DNA of 64,000 nt, taken from contig JBBFLV010000006.1 of assembly GCA_037478835.1 (NCBI GenBank), positions 62,001 to 126,000 on the forward strand, read 5' to 3'. The number at the start of each line of letters is the position of its first letter. Position 1 is the first letter of the stretch. The translations under genes were made by a program, and so were the position numbers. Below are positions 34,944 to 43,973 of the stretch, piece after piece. A model generated the notes under the pieces. It was not told where the DNA came from, searched no databases, and was given only the letters and a program-made list of their open reading frames with translations. Source of the DNA: 630D-37 sp037478835 (GTDB lineage Bacteria > Chloroflexota > Anaerolineae > Anaerolineales > Villigracilaceae).

Positions 34944-35997
34944 CGCAAATGACCTCCAACACTTCCAAAACAGATGAAATCGGCACATCGGAAGCGATCA
35001 ACGGTTTACCGATCTCTTGGATCAGGATAAACCGAAGTTGACGTCGCTGCCGCTTTTTATCGTAAGACATCGCCCGGAGCAGCTCCTCCACCCGAGCCCC
35101 CGGCACGGCGGAACGCAGGCCAAGCCGGAGCAGGGCGCGCTCAACCCGTTGCCTCGTCTCGGCCGAAGCGATCCCCAAGCGCTCGGAAAGCAAGGCCGCC
35201 GCCCGCAAGCCGATCGCCACGGCCTGCCCGTGCGGTATGCGGTAATCCGTCACGGCTTCGATGGCATGGCCAAAGGTATGCCCCAGGTTAAGGTAGGCGC
35301 GTTCGCCGCGTTCAAACGGGTCCCTGGCCAGGATCGCCGCTTTGACGCCGATGGCCGGCAGCAGGATTTCTTCCACAGGATGGATCAACCCCTGTTCCAA
35401 GCGCTCGAAAAGCGCCACATCTCCGATCAACCCGGCCTTTAAAATCTCGGCCAGGCCGTTACGGAACTCAATCGGCGGCAAAGTCTTCAAAGTGCTCAGA
35501 TCGCTGACGATTGCCAGTGCGTCTTTAAACGCCCCTACCAGATTTTTCCCCTGCGGCAGGTCAACGCCCACCTTACTCCCCAGACTGGCGTCGGCCATGG
35601 CCAATAGCGAAGTGGGCACCTGGATCAACGGCAGGCCGCGCAGAAAGGTTGCTGCCACAAATCCGACCAGGTCACCGATCACACCTCCACCGAGTGCCAC
35701 CAGTGCCGTGTGACGATCGGCGCCGATCTCCAGCAATTGCCCATAAAGCCGCGTGGCTGTTTCCAGGGTCTTATAGCGTTCCCCATCCGGAACCACGAGT
35801 AAATGACTGTTGGCCACTCGTTTGTGTATTTCCTCGCCGTAAAGCGGCGCCAGCCTATCGTTCGTGATGATCACAATGCTCGAAAATCCCTTTTGGGTCA
35901 GAAAATGCGGCAGAAACTCCCGAAGGAGATCGTAGCCCAAATACAAAGGGATCGCTTGTGTCGCAGTGCCGGGTACGTTCAGTGTAGTGTATTCCAT
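34852..35997 (-). CDS. aroB: 3-dehydroquinate synthase AroB
   Basis: 381 residues. Blocks: VPDGERYKTLETATRLYGQLL, ALGGGVIGDLVGFVAATFLRG, QVPTSLLAMADASLGSKVGVDLP in NAD and zinc site regions, and NLGHTFGHAIEA with metal histidines. It converts DAHP to 3-dehydroquinate. The C-terminus is about 25 residues longer than needed and runs through the start of aroQ; that tail (after VICDEHSDLE) looks non-conserved and low-complexity. Its start overlaps aroK by 19 bases. Confidence 0.95.
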   Translation of the reverse strand: MEYTTLNVPGTATQAIPLYLGYDLLREFLPHFLTQKGFSSIVIITNDRLAPLYGEEIHKRVANSHLLVVPDGERYKTLETATRLYGQLLEIGADRHTALVALGGGVIGDLVGFVAATFLRGLPLIQVPTSLLAMADASLGSKVGVDLPQGKNLVGAFKDALAIVSDLSTLKTLPPIEFRNGLAEILKAGLIGDVALFERLEQGLIHPVEEILLPAIGVKAAILARDPFERGERAYLNLGHTFGHAIEAVTDYRIPHGQAVAIGLRAAALLSERLGIASAETRQRVERALLRLGLRSAVPGARVEELLRAMSYDKKRQRRQLRFILIQEIGKPLIASDVPISSVLEVLEVICDEHSDLERTEFESAGDAGTAHLRADDAGGN

Positions 35998-36488
35998 AGA
36001 CGTAAAATCTCTCCGGCTACTTCTTCCGGGGTACGAGCCGTGGTATCAATTTGTGGGTAACGCTCATAGATCGGTGCTCTTGCCTTCAAGAGGCTTTCCA
36101 AAGATTCGCGTTGTGGACGGAAAAGGGGTCTCCCCTCCCCTTCCCCCAAACGGCGCAGGATTTCTTCAATTTGACAGGTCAAAGAAAAAATATAGCCTCG
36201 CTCTTCGAGCAAGCGCCGCGTTTCCCCATGGAGCAGTGCCCCTCCCCCCAAGGCGATCACGGTCGGCGCGGCTCGTGCCGAAACTTCGGCGCATACCTGT
36301 GCTTCCACCTGACGGAAAGCCGGCTCTCCGTGGTGCGCAAAAATCTCCGAGATGGACATCTGCATGCGCCGGACGATTTCTTCATCGGTGTCTATAAATT
36401 CCCATCCCAGTCGAAGGGCAAGCAGTCGCCCAACGGTGGTCTTACCGCTGCCCATGAATCCGGTCAGGATCAGATGGCGCCTCATCAT
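35979..36488 (-). CDS. aroK: Shikimate kinase AroK
   Basis: 169 residues. Walker A GFMGSGKTT at residues 10-18, shikimate-binding DTDEEI and GGGALL, and lid Arg in GEGRPLFRP. It phosphorylates shikimate with ATP. The start ATG overlaps the response-regulator stop (ATGA), and a second ATG follows at once. Confidence 0.95.
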   Translation of the reverse strand: MMRRHLILTGFMGSGKTTVGRLLALRLGWEFIDTDEEIVRRMQMSISEIFAHHGEPAFRQVEAQVCAEVSARAAPTVIALGGGALLHGETRRLLEERGYIFSLTCQIEEILRRLGEGEGRPLFRPQRESLESLLKARAPIYERYPQIDTTARTPEEVAGEILRLWNTLH

Positions 36489-37222
36489 GAACGCAATGCA
36501 TTCTCATCCCAGGTATACCCGCTACCGCGGACGCTGACGATACATCGCTCCAGACCGGGAAAGACCGCAATTTTATGGCGCAGACGGCTGACCAAGGGTC
36601 GCAGAAGTTCCGGCGCTTCGTGTGGGGACACATTGTAGCCTTGCACGAGCAGGATCAGCTCCCGATGGGCAAAGACCTTACCGGGATTTTCCACCAGCAG
36701 CTGGAGCAAACGATTCTCGGCCACCGTCAGCAAGACTTTCTGATCGCCTTTCCAAAGTAACCGACGATTAAAATCAGCCTGGACGCCATCTGGGAGCTCA
36801 AAGATACTACTGCGCTCCTCCTTTTCGATAATCTTCTCTCTAGCGCTCAGGCGCGCGGCGCGGCGCTCCAACCCTTTCTGGACGCTTTTGATCACATCTT
36901 GGGGCAAAGCCGGTTTGATCAGGTAATCATGCACGCGCAATCTCAAAGCCTGAATCGCCGAATCCGTGCTGGCATAGGCAGTGAGAAGGATAATCTCCGT
37001 ATCCGGTGAAATCTGGTTGACCACCTGAGCCACTTCCAACCCGCTAATGCCCGGCATGCGCAAGTCAACGATCATCAAGTCCACCACATGCGTGCGCACA
37101 TACTCAATGGCTGCCTGTCCGTTGTGTACCGCCGTCACTTGGTACCCTTCTAGGCGCAGAATATCTGTCAAAGATTGAGCTGTGACCGGCTCGTCATCTA
37201 CGATCAGCAAATGAGGTTTCAT
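36485..37222 (-). CDS. Response regulator with C-terminal winged-helix domain
   Basis: 245 residues. Receiver domain with acidic pair at 10-11 (VDDEP), phospho-acceptor Asp53 (MIVDLRMPG), Thr in LLTAYAS and Lys in IKPALP. After a helical linker (120-145) an OmpR-type winged helix ends in CIVSVRGSGYTWDE. It is a DNA-binding regulator paired with the kinase genes just upstream; it overlaps the adjacent kinase by 29 bases. The receiver resembles the NtrC type, but no AAA domain is present. Target genes are unknown; the aro genes in the same operon are candidates only by proximity. Confidence 0.88.
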   Translation of the reverse strand: MKPHLLIVDDEPVTAQSLTDILRLEGYQVTAVHNGQAAIEYVRTHVVDLMIVDLRMPGISGLEVAQVVNQISPDTEIILLTAYASTDSAIQALRLRVHDYLIKPALPQDVIKSVQKGLERRAARLSAREKIIEKEERSSIFELPDGVQADFNRRLLWKGDQKVLLTVAENRLLQLLVENPGKVFAHRELILLVQGYNVSPHEAPELLRPLVSRLRHKIAVFPGLERCIVSVRGSGYTWDENALRS

Positions 37223-38798
37223 GCTTCACCTCGGATGAATGTACAGAATGTGCAACGGGTAGCGAAATACGGAAACAAGCACCTCCCGGCCGATCGGTGA
37301 CCAGATCCAACTGTCCACCGTGGGAAGTAATGATATTGTAACTTACTGTCAATCCTAGGCCAATCCCCCCTTCCCGGGTGCTGAAGAACGGTTCAAAGAT
37401 GTGAGAGCGCACCTCCGGCGGAATACCTGGACCGCTATCTTGTAAGTAGATCTCTATTACCTGATTGCGCAGTGTAGCCCACAACCGAACAACACCCCCC
37501 TGTGGCATAGCCTGAATTGAATTTAATAATAAATTCAACAAAACCTGCTGTATTTGCGATTTCGATCCTTTTATAGACGGTAATTCTTGGGGCCATTGGG
37601 TTTCAATTAAGATGTGATTCTCATCCAGCGTGCTTTTCATCAATGCTAGAACGTGCTCCCAGATCTCTGGAAGGGAGAGAATCTCATTTTGTGCAGATGG
37701 GCGGTAAAAGTTCAGCATTTGTCCAACGATGGTTCGCAGGCGATCCAATTCACCTTTGGCCAACTCAAAATAACGTAGGCGCTCGGAAAAGGGCAGTTCC
37801 GGATGCCCGGCCAGGTGTAAACAGTTTTGCAGCGCTTGCAAGGGATTGTTGATTTCATGGGCAATAGAGGCCGTCAGTCGTCCCACCGTGGCCATTTTTT
37901 CGGCCTGGATCAGGGCTTGTTGGGACTCTTCCACACGTCGCACATATTCTCTCAATTCCGAATAGAGACGTGCATTTTCCAGCGCCGCAGAGGCCTGACG
38001 GGCCAACAGGATAAACATCTCCAGATCCACTTCTCGAAAAGGAGTTTCTTGGCGTCCGGCATAATAAAGATGGTTAACGCCATGGCGACTCAAAGGAACG
38101 AGCATAGCGGACAACAGATTGTGTTCCTCAAGAAAGGCACGCCTCTCTGCATCCGGTTCATGGGGGGTGAGCAGGAGCGGTTTCCCGCTGTGTGCGATTT
38201 CTGTGAGAAACGGTGAAGGAAGCAGAGATGCATCGCCAGCACAGAGAGACAGTTCTCCGTTTTCTTCTTGGAAAAGAGCCGCGCTCGAGGCCTGAAGGTG
38301 AGACCGAATGGCTTGAATGATGAGTGTCCTAAGCCGTTTTGGATCTGTTTCTGAAAAAAGGGTTTCGGTGACCTGGAACAACGACCGCAACATCGGCATG
38401 CGAGAAGCATCCCGCTTTTTCTCGTGATCCTCTAACGCCAAATGTACGGCCTGGATGAATTCATTCCCTTCGGTAAAGGGTTTGAGGAGCAATCCGTCCA
38501 CCCCCTCGCGCAACGCACGAATGGCCGTTTCGATCGTTCCAAAGCCTGTCATGATCAGGATGGCGAGATCAGGTTGGATCTGCTGGGCCAAGCGAATGAC
38601 ACTAAATCCATCCATGTCGGGCATACGGATATCCACAACCAGAAGGTCGACGCGCTTCTGACGCAGATGATCTAAGGCTTCCTTTACCGAGGTGAATCCG
38701 GCTACCGAAGCACCGGCGCGTCGCAGCAGGCGCTCGCACAGCAAGGTAATACCGGGTTCATCATCGAGGATCAGGATGTGACGCTCAGAAAGGTTCAT
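37194..38798 (-). CDS. Hybrid-type sensor kinase: receiver-GAF-HisKA-HATPase
   Basis: 534 residues. An N-terminal receiver (Asp56 in VVDIRMPDMDG), a GAF-like domain (about 130-290, LFQEENGELSL to ARQASAALENARLY), HisKA with the phospho-accepting His in TASIAHEINNPLQAL, and HATPase N, G1 and G2 boxes (LLLNSIQAMPQGG, DSGPGIPPE, GIGLGLTVSYNII). No membrane segment, so a cytoplasmic sensor. The receiver at the N-terminus implies input from another kinase, probably the adjacent 854-residue one, in a relay. Confidence 0.9.
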   Translation of the reverse strand: MNLSERHILILDDEPGITLLCERLLRRAGASVAGFTSVKEALDHLRQKRVDLLVVDIRMPDMDGFSVIRLAQQIQPDLAILIMTGFGTIETAIRALREGVDGLLLKPFTEGNEFIQAVHLALEDHEKKRDASRMPMLRSLFQVTETLFSETDPKRLRTLIIQAIRSHLQASSAALFQEENGELSLCAGDASLLPSPFLTEIAHSGKPLLLTPHEPDAERRAFLEEHNLLSAMLVPLSRHGVNHLYYAGRQETPFREVDLEMFILLARQASAALENARLYSELREYVRRVEESQQALIQAEKMATVGRLTASIAHEINNPLQALQNCLHLAGHPELPFSERLRYFELAKGELDRLRTIVGQMLNFYRPSAQNEILSLPEIWEHVLALMKSTLDENHILIETQWPQELPSIKGSKSQIQQVLLNLLLNSIQAMPQGGVVRLWATLRNQVIEIYLQDSGPGIPPEVRSHIFEPFFSTREGGIGLGLTVSYNIITSHGGQLDLVTDRPGGACFRISLPVAHSVHSSEVKHETSFADRR

Positions 38799-41359
38799 AT
38801 CGGCAACCAGATGCTGAAACAGGAACCCTTTTGGTGTTCGCTTTCCACTTCAATGGTGCCACCGTGATCGGCGATAATGTTGTAGCTAATCGAAAGCCCT
38901 AACCCGGTGCCACCCTGTTGTGTTTTGGTGGTAAAAAACGGCTCGAAAAGGTGCTCACGAACTTCCGGCGAAATTCCGCTCCCGGTATCTTTGATGTGAC
39001 ATACGATCCAGGAACGATTTTCGCGCTCGGCGCGTCGCGTGATAATGGTCAGTTCGCCTCCCAGCGGCATGGCCTGAATCGCATTATGAATCAGGTTCAG
39101 CAACACTTGCTTGATCTGATTGACACTTACATAGACCCAGGGCAGGTCTTCCTCCAGTTGCAGGCTATGCTGAATGCCGCTGGTGTGAAGCAAGTGGCGC
39201 ACCAGCGAAAGAACATCCTGCACAATTTGGTTGAAATCATAGCGCGTGCGCGTGATCTCACTTGGACGGGCAAAATCCAGCAAGCGACGCACCACCTCGC
39301 GAGCGCGCCGGGCCTCGCGCAGTACCATTTCCAAGTCTGCATATAACGGCGAATCTTTTGGGATCTCTTCCAGCGCCAATTCGCTGAAGCCGACCACCGT
39401 TGTCAAAGGATTGTTCAGTTCGTGGGCAACACCGGCAGCCATTTCGCCGACCGCCGCCAGTTTGGCCGCCTGAATCAGCCGCCGCTCGGTCAGTTGCTGA
39501 ATTTCAATCTGACGCTTGAGTTCCGATTGGGTGGCACGCAGCTCCTGGATGGTACTCTGAAGCGATGCATATTGTCGGACATTACGGACAACTGCGGTCA
39601 GGATACCGGCCAGCGACTCCAGCGCCACGCGATCAATTTCGTCAAAAGCATTCGGCTGACTGTTCACCGCCTGTAAAGCCCCGATTACCTGAATTCCATC
39701 GCGCAAAGGCACTATAAGCACCGAGGCCGGCTGCCACAAATGAGAGCCTTCGGATGGCTTTTGGGGAAGCGTATTTAACAACAGGCTTCGTCCTTCTTCT
39801 TGTGCCTGTTGTATCAGTTCGCGGCCCAAAGTCCATTCTCGGAGCGATGTCAGGACCTCAGGTCGTTTGCCGGCTCGTCCGCTCATGGGAAGTTCTTCAA
39901 AGAGCATCACCTCGGCAAATTCATAGGCAAAATACTCCACCAGTAAATCGGCCACGATCTGCAGGATTTCTTGCAAATCAGATAGACCTAGGATTTGTTC
40001 CACCACATCATGGATTAGGCCGAGTCGACGTGCACGGGCTTCTGCCTCCTCGCGCAATCGGCTATATTCGATCAAAGAGGCCAGATGGCTTCCCAAAACA
40101 CCCAACAATTGTTCATCATGACTCGTAAACGCTTTGGGGGAGCGACTTTGGAGCACAATCAGCCCAATGGTTTGCCCTCGATGCCTGAGATGAGAATAGA
40201 GCGTGGAACGCATTTCGGCCCCTTCGCCGCCGTCCAGGATGTTACTGCGTCGCCGTGCGGATAAGTATTCTGCAAACGGATGGGAAGCCATTGGTAAAAC
40301 GCGCACATCGAGTTGTGAATCCCTTGGACGATATTCTCGCAATAAGTCATTATTTTTCAACAGCAAAGCAACCTGATTGGGCTTGAAGGAACGTTCCAAT
40401 AGGGCAAACGTTCGGCGGATGATCTGTTCCAGGCTTTGTGTCGCCGAAATGGTCAACACAAAATCGTTCAGAAGTGCCAGACGATGGAGATAGCCGGCCA
40501 TCTCTTCGAACAGCAAGCCGGCTTCCAGCACCGAAGCCAGGTTGCGCGCCAGCGCTTCGATTTTGCTTTTTTCCCCAAGGGTGAAAGCAGTCTCTCGCCA
40601 GAGCACCAGAACGGCTATCAGGCGCTTTCCGACGTGGAATGGCACCCCCATCCATCCCTGCGAGCGAATTTCGGACTTGGCAAAGAACGGGATGAATTTC
40701 CATTCCGGACGTTGCGGCTCGAGAAGAAGGGCCTGTCGCGCCCGCAGGAGACGGTAAACGATCGGCTCCTCTTCGGGCGAAAGCACCTTGCCCTGAGCAT
40801 CAGGACAAGTGTGCTGGTAACGGATTTCTAGCCGTTCGGCCCGATGAACGGCCAGCCAGCCGCCAGCTGCCTGAGTAATTTTTATAATCTCTTGGAATAA
40901 ACTTCCTACTGCTTCCGGCAAATCCCCCAATAATTTTTCTTGAAGGCGGGAGAGCATTTCATCTTGCTTTTCCGAGCCAGCAGCAGAGAATGCTTCGGCC
41001 AGCGAGCGCCAAAAACGACGATGCTCGGGTTGAAGCTCTCCTCCCACGAGAAAAGCGAGAAAAGCTCCCGGAACCGGGAAAAGCGTTGCGCGTTGGGCGG
41101 TCAGCCCTTTAATGGGGAACGTGTGCGAGCGTAGTGCATGGCTGGAAAAAGCCCCACACATCCAGGCATCCGTTGGGCTTTGCTGCAGATAGGTGCTGAG
41201 GTTCTGGAGAACCGTTTTCCGCACCCCGTGGGCGGCGATCACTTGCCAAACCCCGCTTTCGCGATCGGCCCATACTGCCCATGCCGCCCCGGTCACAAGA
41301 CAGGCGTGTTTCAGCAGATTTTCCAAAGCCTCTTCGCGCATCCTATCGAGAGGAGCCAT
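38795..41359 (-). CDS. Multi-GAF cytoplasmic sensor histidine kinase
   Basis: 854 residues. Two or three GAF-like domains fill the first 600 residues (segments such as LEIRYQHTCPDAQGK, LVLQSRSPKAFTSHDEQLLG and QVIGALQAVNSQPNAFDEID). A coiled coil of QSELKRQIEIQQLTER type leads to HisKA (GVAHELNNPLTTVVGFSEL) and HATPase (LIHNAIQAMPLGG, DTGSGISPEV, GTGLGLSISYNII). No membrane helices. It overlaps the next kinase by ATGA. Ligands are unknown; GAF domains could sense small molecules, redox or light. Confidence 0.9.
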   Translation of the reverse strand: MAPLDRMREEALENLLKHACLVTGAAWAVWADRESGVWQVIAAHGVRKTVLQNLSTYLQQSPTDAWMCGAFSSHALRSHTFPIKGLTAQRATLFPVPGAFLAFLVGGELQPEHRRFWRSLAEAFSAAGSEKQDEMLSRLQEKLLGDLPEAVGSLFQEIIKITQAAGGWLAVHRAERLEIRYQHTCPDAQGKVLSPEEEPIVYRLLRARQALLLEPQRPEWKFIPFFAKSEIRSQGWMGVPFHVGKRLIAVLVLWRETAFTLGEKSKIEALARNLASVLEAGLLFEEMAGYLHRLALLNDFVLTISATQSLEQIIRRTFALLERSFKPNQVALLLKNNDLLREYRPRDSQLDVRVLPMASHPFAEYLSARRRSNILDGGEGAEMRSTLYSHLRHRGQTIGLIVLQSRSPKAFTSHDEQLLGVLGSHLASLIEYSRLREEAEARARRLGLIHDVVEQILGLSDLQEILQIVADLLVEYFAYEFAEVMLFEELPMSGRAGKRPEVLTSLREWTLGRELIQQAQEEGRSLLLNTLPQKPSEGSHLWQPASVLIVPLRDGIQVIGALQAVNSQPNAFDEIDRVALESLAGILTAVVRNVRQYASLQSTIQELRATQSELKRQIEIQQLTERRLIQAAKLAAVGEMAAGVAHELNNPLTTVVGFSELALEEIPKDSPLYADLEMVLREARRAREVVRRLLDFARPSEITRTRYDFNQIVQDVLSLVRHLLHTSGIQHSLQLEEDLPWVYVSVNQIKQVLLNLIHNAIQAMPLGGELTIITRRAERENRSWIVCHIKDTGSGISPEVREHLFEPFFTTKTQQGGTGLGLSISYNIIADHGGTIEVESEHQKGSCFSIWLPI

Positions 41360-41363
41360 ACGG

Positions 41364-42230
41364 CTATTCTAGCATAACTCGTCTCTCCTGAAAGGTATGT
41401 GAATCCAAAAGTAGACTTCCGGCGCGCAGAATGCGAAAAGCCTCGATCTTTTTGAGGGGAGTCAAAATACAAAGTTGCTCGCTCGTTTCCTGAGGCTGTA
41501 GAATGCCAAGCGCGAGGACAAATCCATGGCCATCTTCCAGAGAAATAAGCTGGGAAGGCTGAAGGGGGAATGGAGCAATCACTGCCAGTGACGAAGTGGA
41601 ACGCTCGAGCGTAAGCAAATGCGCCTGATGAAAGTATTCCCGAAAGCTCCTGGCTCGGTAACTTCGTCGTTCCTCCACCGATCGAGGTTTCACCTGAGAA
41701 GAAGGAGAACACCGAATCACACGACAGGGATAAGCCCGGATTGCTTCCAGCAAAGGTTCCAGCTCGTTTTCACGTTGAAGGGCGATTAACATCGAGGGCT
41801 GGAGCAGTTCAATCTCGGCCAGTTTTAGAGCCAGACCTCCCTCCCGTGCATCCACCATTCCGCAGGTATCGTAAACAACCACCTGCGCTCCGTTTTCACG
41901 GGCTTTTTGCACCAGGCGGTGTATACCTACCAGCATTGGAAGCATATGTCCGCGTGGCGAGGTGGCACCCAGGAAACGCCGCCAGATGCGCCCCTGCGGG
42001 GGAAAAGAGCGGTCTCCTTGACGATTGATAGCGAGGGAAAGAGTGGTCGGAGGGCCTAAAATGCTTTGTCCGGGATCGCCGTCCAGATAGGCCACGTGAG
42101 AATATTCTCTGCAGAGTTGGCGGTAGATCAGCTGCGCCAGCGTGCTTTTTCCGCTATCTGGCGCGCCGATCACCATGATCAGGAAACCGGGGGCGGAAAG
42201 ATCGATAGCATTCAGGACCGAAACATCCAT
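41364..42230 (-). CDS. Clp1/Grc3-like polynucleotide 5'-kinase family protein
   Basis: 288 residues. P-loop GAPDSGKST at 22-30, followed by the Clp1-type DGDPGQSILGPPTTLSLA (the DxDxGQ signature), then YDTCGMVDAREGG as the likely Walker B/lid region. Clp1/NOL9/Grc3 enzymes phosphorylate RNA or DNA 5'-hydroxyl ends in eukaryotes and archaea; bacterial relatives are less known. The C-terminal part (180-288) is variable and may bind substrate. It sits 3 bases after the VanZ-like gene, 4 before the sensor kinase. Activity is inferred. Confidence 0.72.
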   Translation of the reverse strand: MDVSVLNAIDLSAPGFLIMVIGAPDSGKSTLAQLIYRQLCREYSHVAYLDGDPGQSILGPPTTLSLAINRQGDRSFPPQGRIWRRFLGATSPRGHMLPMLVGIHRLVQKARENGAQVVVYDTCGMVDAREGGLALKLAEIELLQPSMLIALQRENELEPLLEAIRAYPCRVIRCSPSSQVKPRSVEERRSYRARSFREYFHQAHLLTLERSTSSLAVIAPFPLQPSQLISLEDGHGFVLALGILQPQETSEQLCILTPLKKIEAFRILRAGSLLLDSHTFQERRVMLE

Positions 42231-42233
42231 AAC

Positions 42234-42617
42234 TCACTGCATTCGCGGCTGCGATCGACCCTTTTGGTAAACATGCACTACCCACAGCGCAAGCAGAACT
42301 CCGACCGTATCGATCAGCACGTCGGTGATTCGAGCATGCCGGCCGGGGACAAACGCTTGGTGAATCTCATCGCTGATAGCGTATAACACCGACGAAAGAA
42401 ACGCCAGAATATATGCCATCGATCGGGATAGTCCCGATCCCTGCCACGAACGGAAGAAGAGCCACGCTAGAACGGCATATCCCAGCATGTGCCCACCTTT
42501 TTTCACCAGCAGATCGTAAAGCCCAAAGTTCGGCAGCTCCTCTGCCGGACGAGAAGAAAAGGCAAAGATAATGCCCATCCATAACCAGGTGGGTATCCAT
42601 CTATACACGTTCTTCAT
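42234..42617 (-). CDS. VanZ-like membrane protein
   Basis: 127 residues from the ATG at 42617, overlapping the trmFO end by 17 bases. VanZ signatures: IIFAFSSRPAEEL, KGGHMLGYAVLAWLFF, SDEIHQAFVPGRHARITDVLIDTVGVLLAL. Three to four membrane helices. VanZ proteins are linked to glycopeptide or stress tolerance; the precise role is unknown. Confidence 0.85.
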   Translation of the reverse strand: MKNVYRWIPTWLWMGIIFAFSSRPAEELPNFGLYDLLVKKGGHMLGYAVLAWLFFRSWQGSGLSRSMAYILAFLSSVLYAISDEIHQAFVPGRHARITDVLIDTVGVLLALWVVHVYQKGRSQPRMQ

Positions 42618-43968
42618 CGTCCAGGCTTTGAAGGAAGCTTTCCAGTGTGCTGAGGGCTCGTTGGGCATAGGCCTGGGCGCGAGCGCGTTTATCCAGGCGT
42701 TTCTCACTCTCTAACGGTGGCAAAATGCCGAAATTGGCCTTCATCGGCTGAAAGTCCTGTAACGAGGCGTTGGTCACGTAATGGCAGAGCGCGCCCAGCA
42801 TGGTAACCGTCGGCAGGGCGACCGGTTCTTTGCCGCGGAGAAGACGGGCGGCATTCCAGCCAGCCAGCAGACCGGTGGCAATATTTCCCATATACCCTTC
42901 AACTCCTGTAATTTGGCCGGCGAAGAAGAGATCGGGACGCGAGCGGAATTGCAAAGTCGGCAGCAGTAGGCGCGGCGAAGCAATAAACGTGTTGCGGTGC
43001 ATTTGTCCATAGCGCACAAATTCGGCGCGTTCCAGACCTGGGATCATACGGAAGACACGTTGTTGCTCGGAGTACTTTAAGTTGGTTTGAAACCCTACGA
43101 TGTTGTAGAGGTTGCCGAGCAGGTTATCCTGACGGAGCTGGACAACGGCATAGGGACGTTTGCCGGTGCGCGGATCGATCAGCCCCACCGGTCGCATCGG
43201 ACCAAAAGCCAAGGCGTCCCGTCCACGTTCGGCCAAGATTTCGATCGGTAGACATCCTTCAAAGAAGCGCTCCACACCGGCGCGCACCCCCTGACGAATT
43301 GCCTCTTCAAATTCACGCAGCTCGATGCGCTCTGCATGCAGCAAAGCATCTACAAAGGCCTCATATTCCTCCCGCGTCATCGGGCAGTTGATGTAGTCCC
43401 CCTCTTCTGCTTCGCCCCGGCCGTAGCGTGAAGCTCGAAAGGCGATTTCCATATTGATGCTCTCGGCGGTGACGATAGGAGAGATGGCATCAAAGAATGA
43501 AAGATGCTGCTCACCCGTCAGCCGCACAATAGCCTGGGTCAGGGCCGGCGAAGTCAAAGGTCCGCTGGCGATGATTGCGGGGGAAGATGGGATCTCGGTG
43601 ATCTCTTCTCGGATGATGCGAATCTTGGGGTGCTGTTCGAGTCGCTCCGTGACTTTACGGGCAAAGAGCTCCCGGTCCACAGCCAGTGCGCTGCCGGCCG
43701 GAACGGCACTTTCTTCGGCGCAGGCTAAAAGCAACGAGCCGAGCCGTCGCAGTTCGTTTTGCAATACGCCGGAAGCCCGATCGGGCAGGCGCGAACCGAG
43801 AGAATTGGAGCACACCAGCTCGGCCAGATAGTCGGTTTGATGGGCGCCGGTCGTCCGAAGAGGGCGCATTTCGTAAAGATGGACGTGGAGGCCGCGTTCT
43901 GCGGCTTGCCACGCGGCCTCACTACCGGCCAAACCACCTCCAACAACGATCAGATCCGCTTTTTCCAT
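42601..43968 (-). CDS. trmFO: Folate-dependent tRNA (uracil-5-)-methyltransferase TrmFO
   Basis: 455 residues. FAD-binding LIVVGGGLAGSEAAWQAAERG, then the TrmFO-specific YEMRP...TTGAHQTDYLAELVCSNSLGS, FDAISPIV, INCPMTREEYEAF, FEGCLPIEILAERGRDAL and FAGQITGVEGYMG. It uses methylenetetrahydrofolate and FADH2 to make m5U54 in tRNA. It is the bacterial marker of SAM-independent m5U54 formation, typical of Firmicutes and Chloroflexota. Confidence 0.96.
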   Translation of the reverse strand: MEKADLIVVGGGLAGSEAAWQAAERGLHVHLYEMRPLRTTGAHQTDYLAELVCSNSLGSRLPDRASGVLQNELRRLGSLLLACAEESAVPAGSALAVDRELFARKVTERLEQHPKIRIIREEITEIPSSPAIIASGPLTSPALTQAIVRLTGEQHLSFFDAISPIVTAESINMEIAFRASRYGRGEAEEGDYINCPMTREEYEAFVDALLHAERIELREFEEAIRQGVRAGVERFFEGCLPIEILAERGRDALAFGPMRPVGLIDPRTGKRPYAVVQLRQDNLLGNLYNIVGFQTNLKYSEQQRVFRMIPGLERAEFVRYGQMHRNTFIASPRLLLPTLQFRSRPDLFFAGQITGVEGYMGNIATGLLAGWNAARLLRGKEPVALPTVTMLGALCHYVTNASLQDFQPMKANFGILPPLESEKRLDKRARAQAYAQRALSTLESFLQSLDDEERV

Positions 43969-43973
43969 TTGCG

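Noticed and set aside
42601..43968. GidA/MnmG identity for the FAD protein
   Set aside because: Length (455) and motifs such as YEMRP and CSNSLGS are those of TrmFO; MnmG is about 620 residues.
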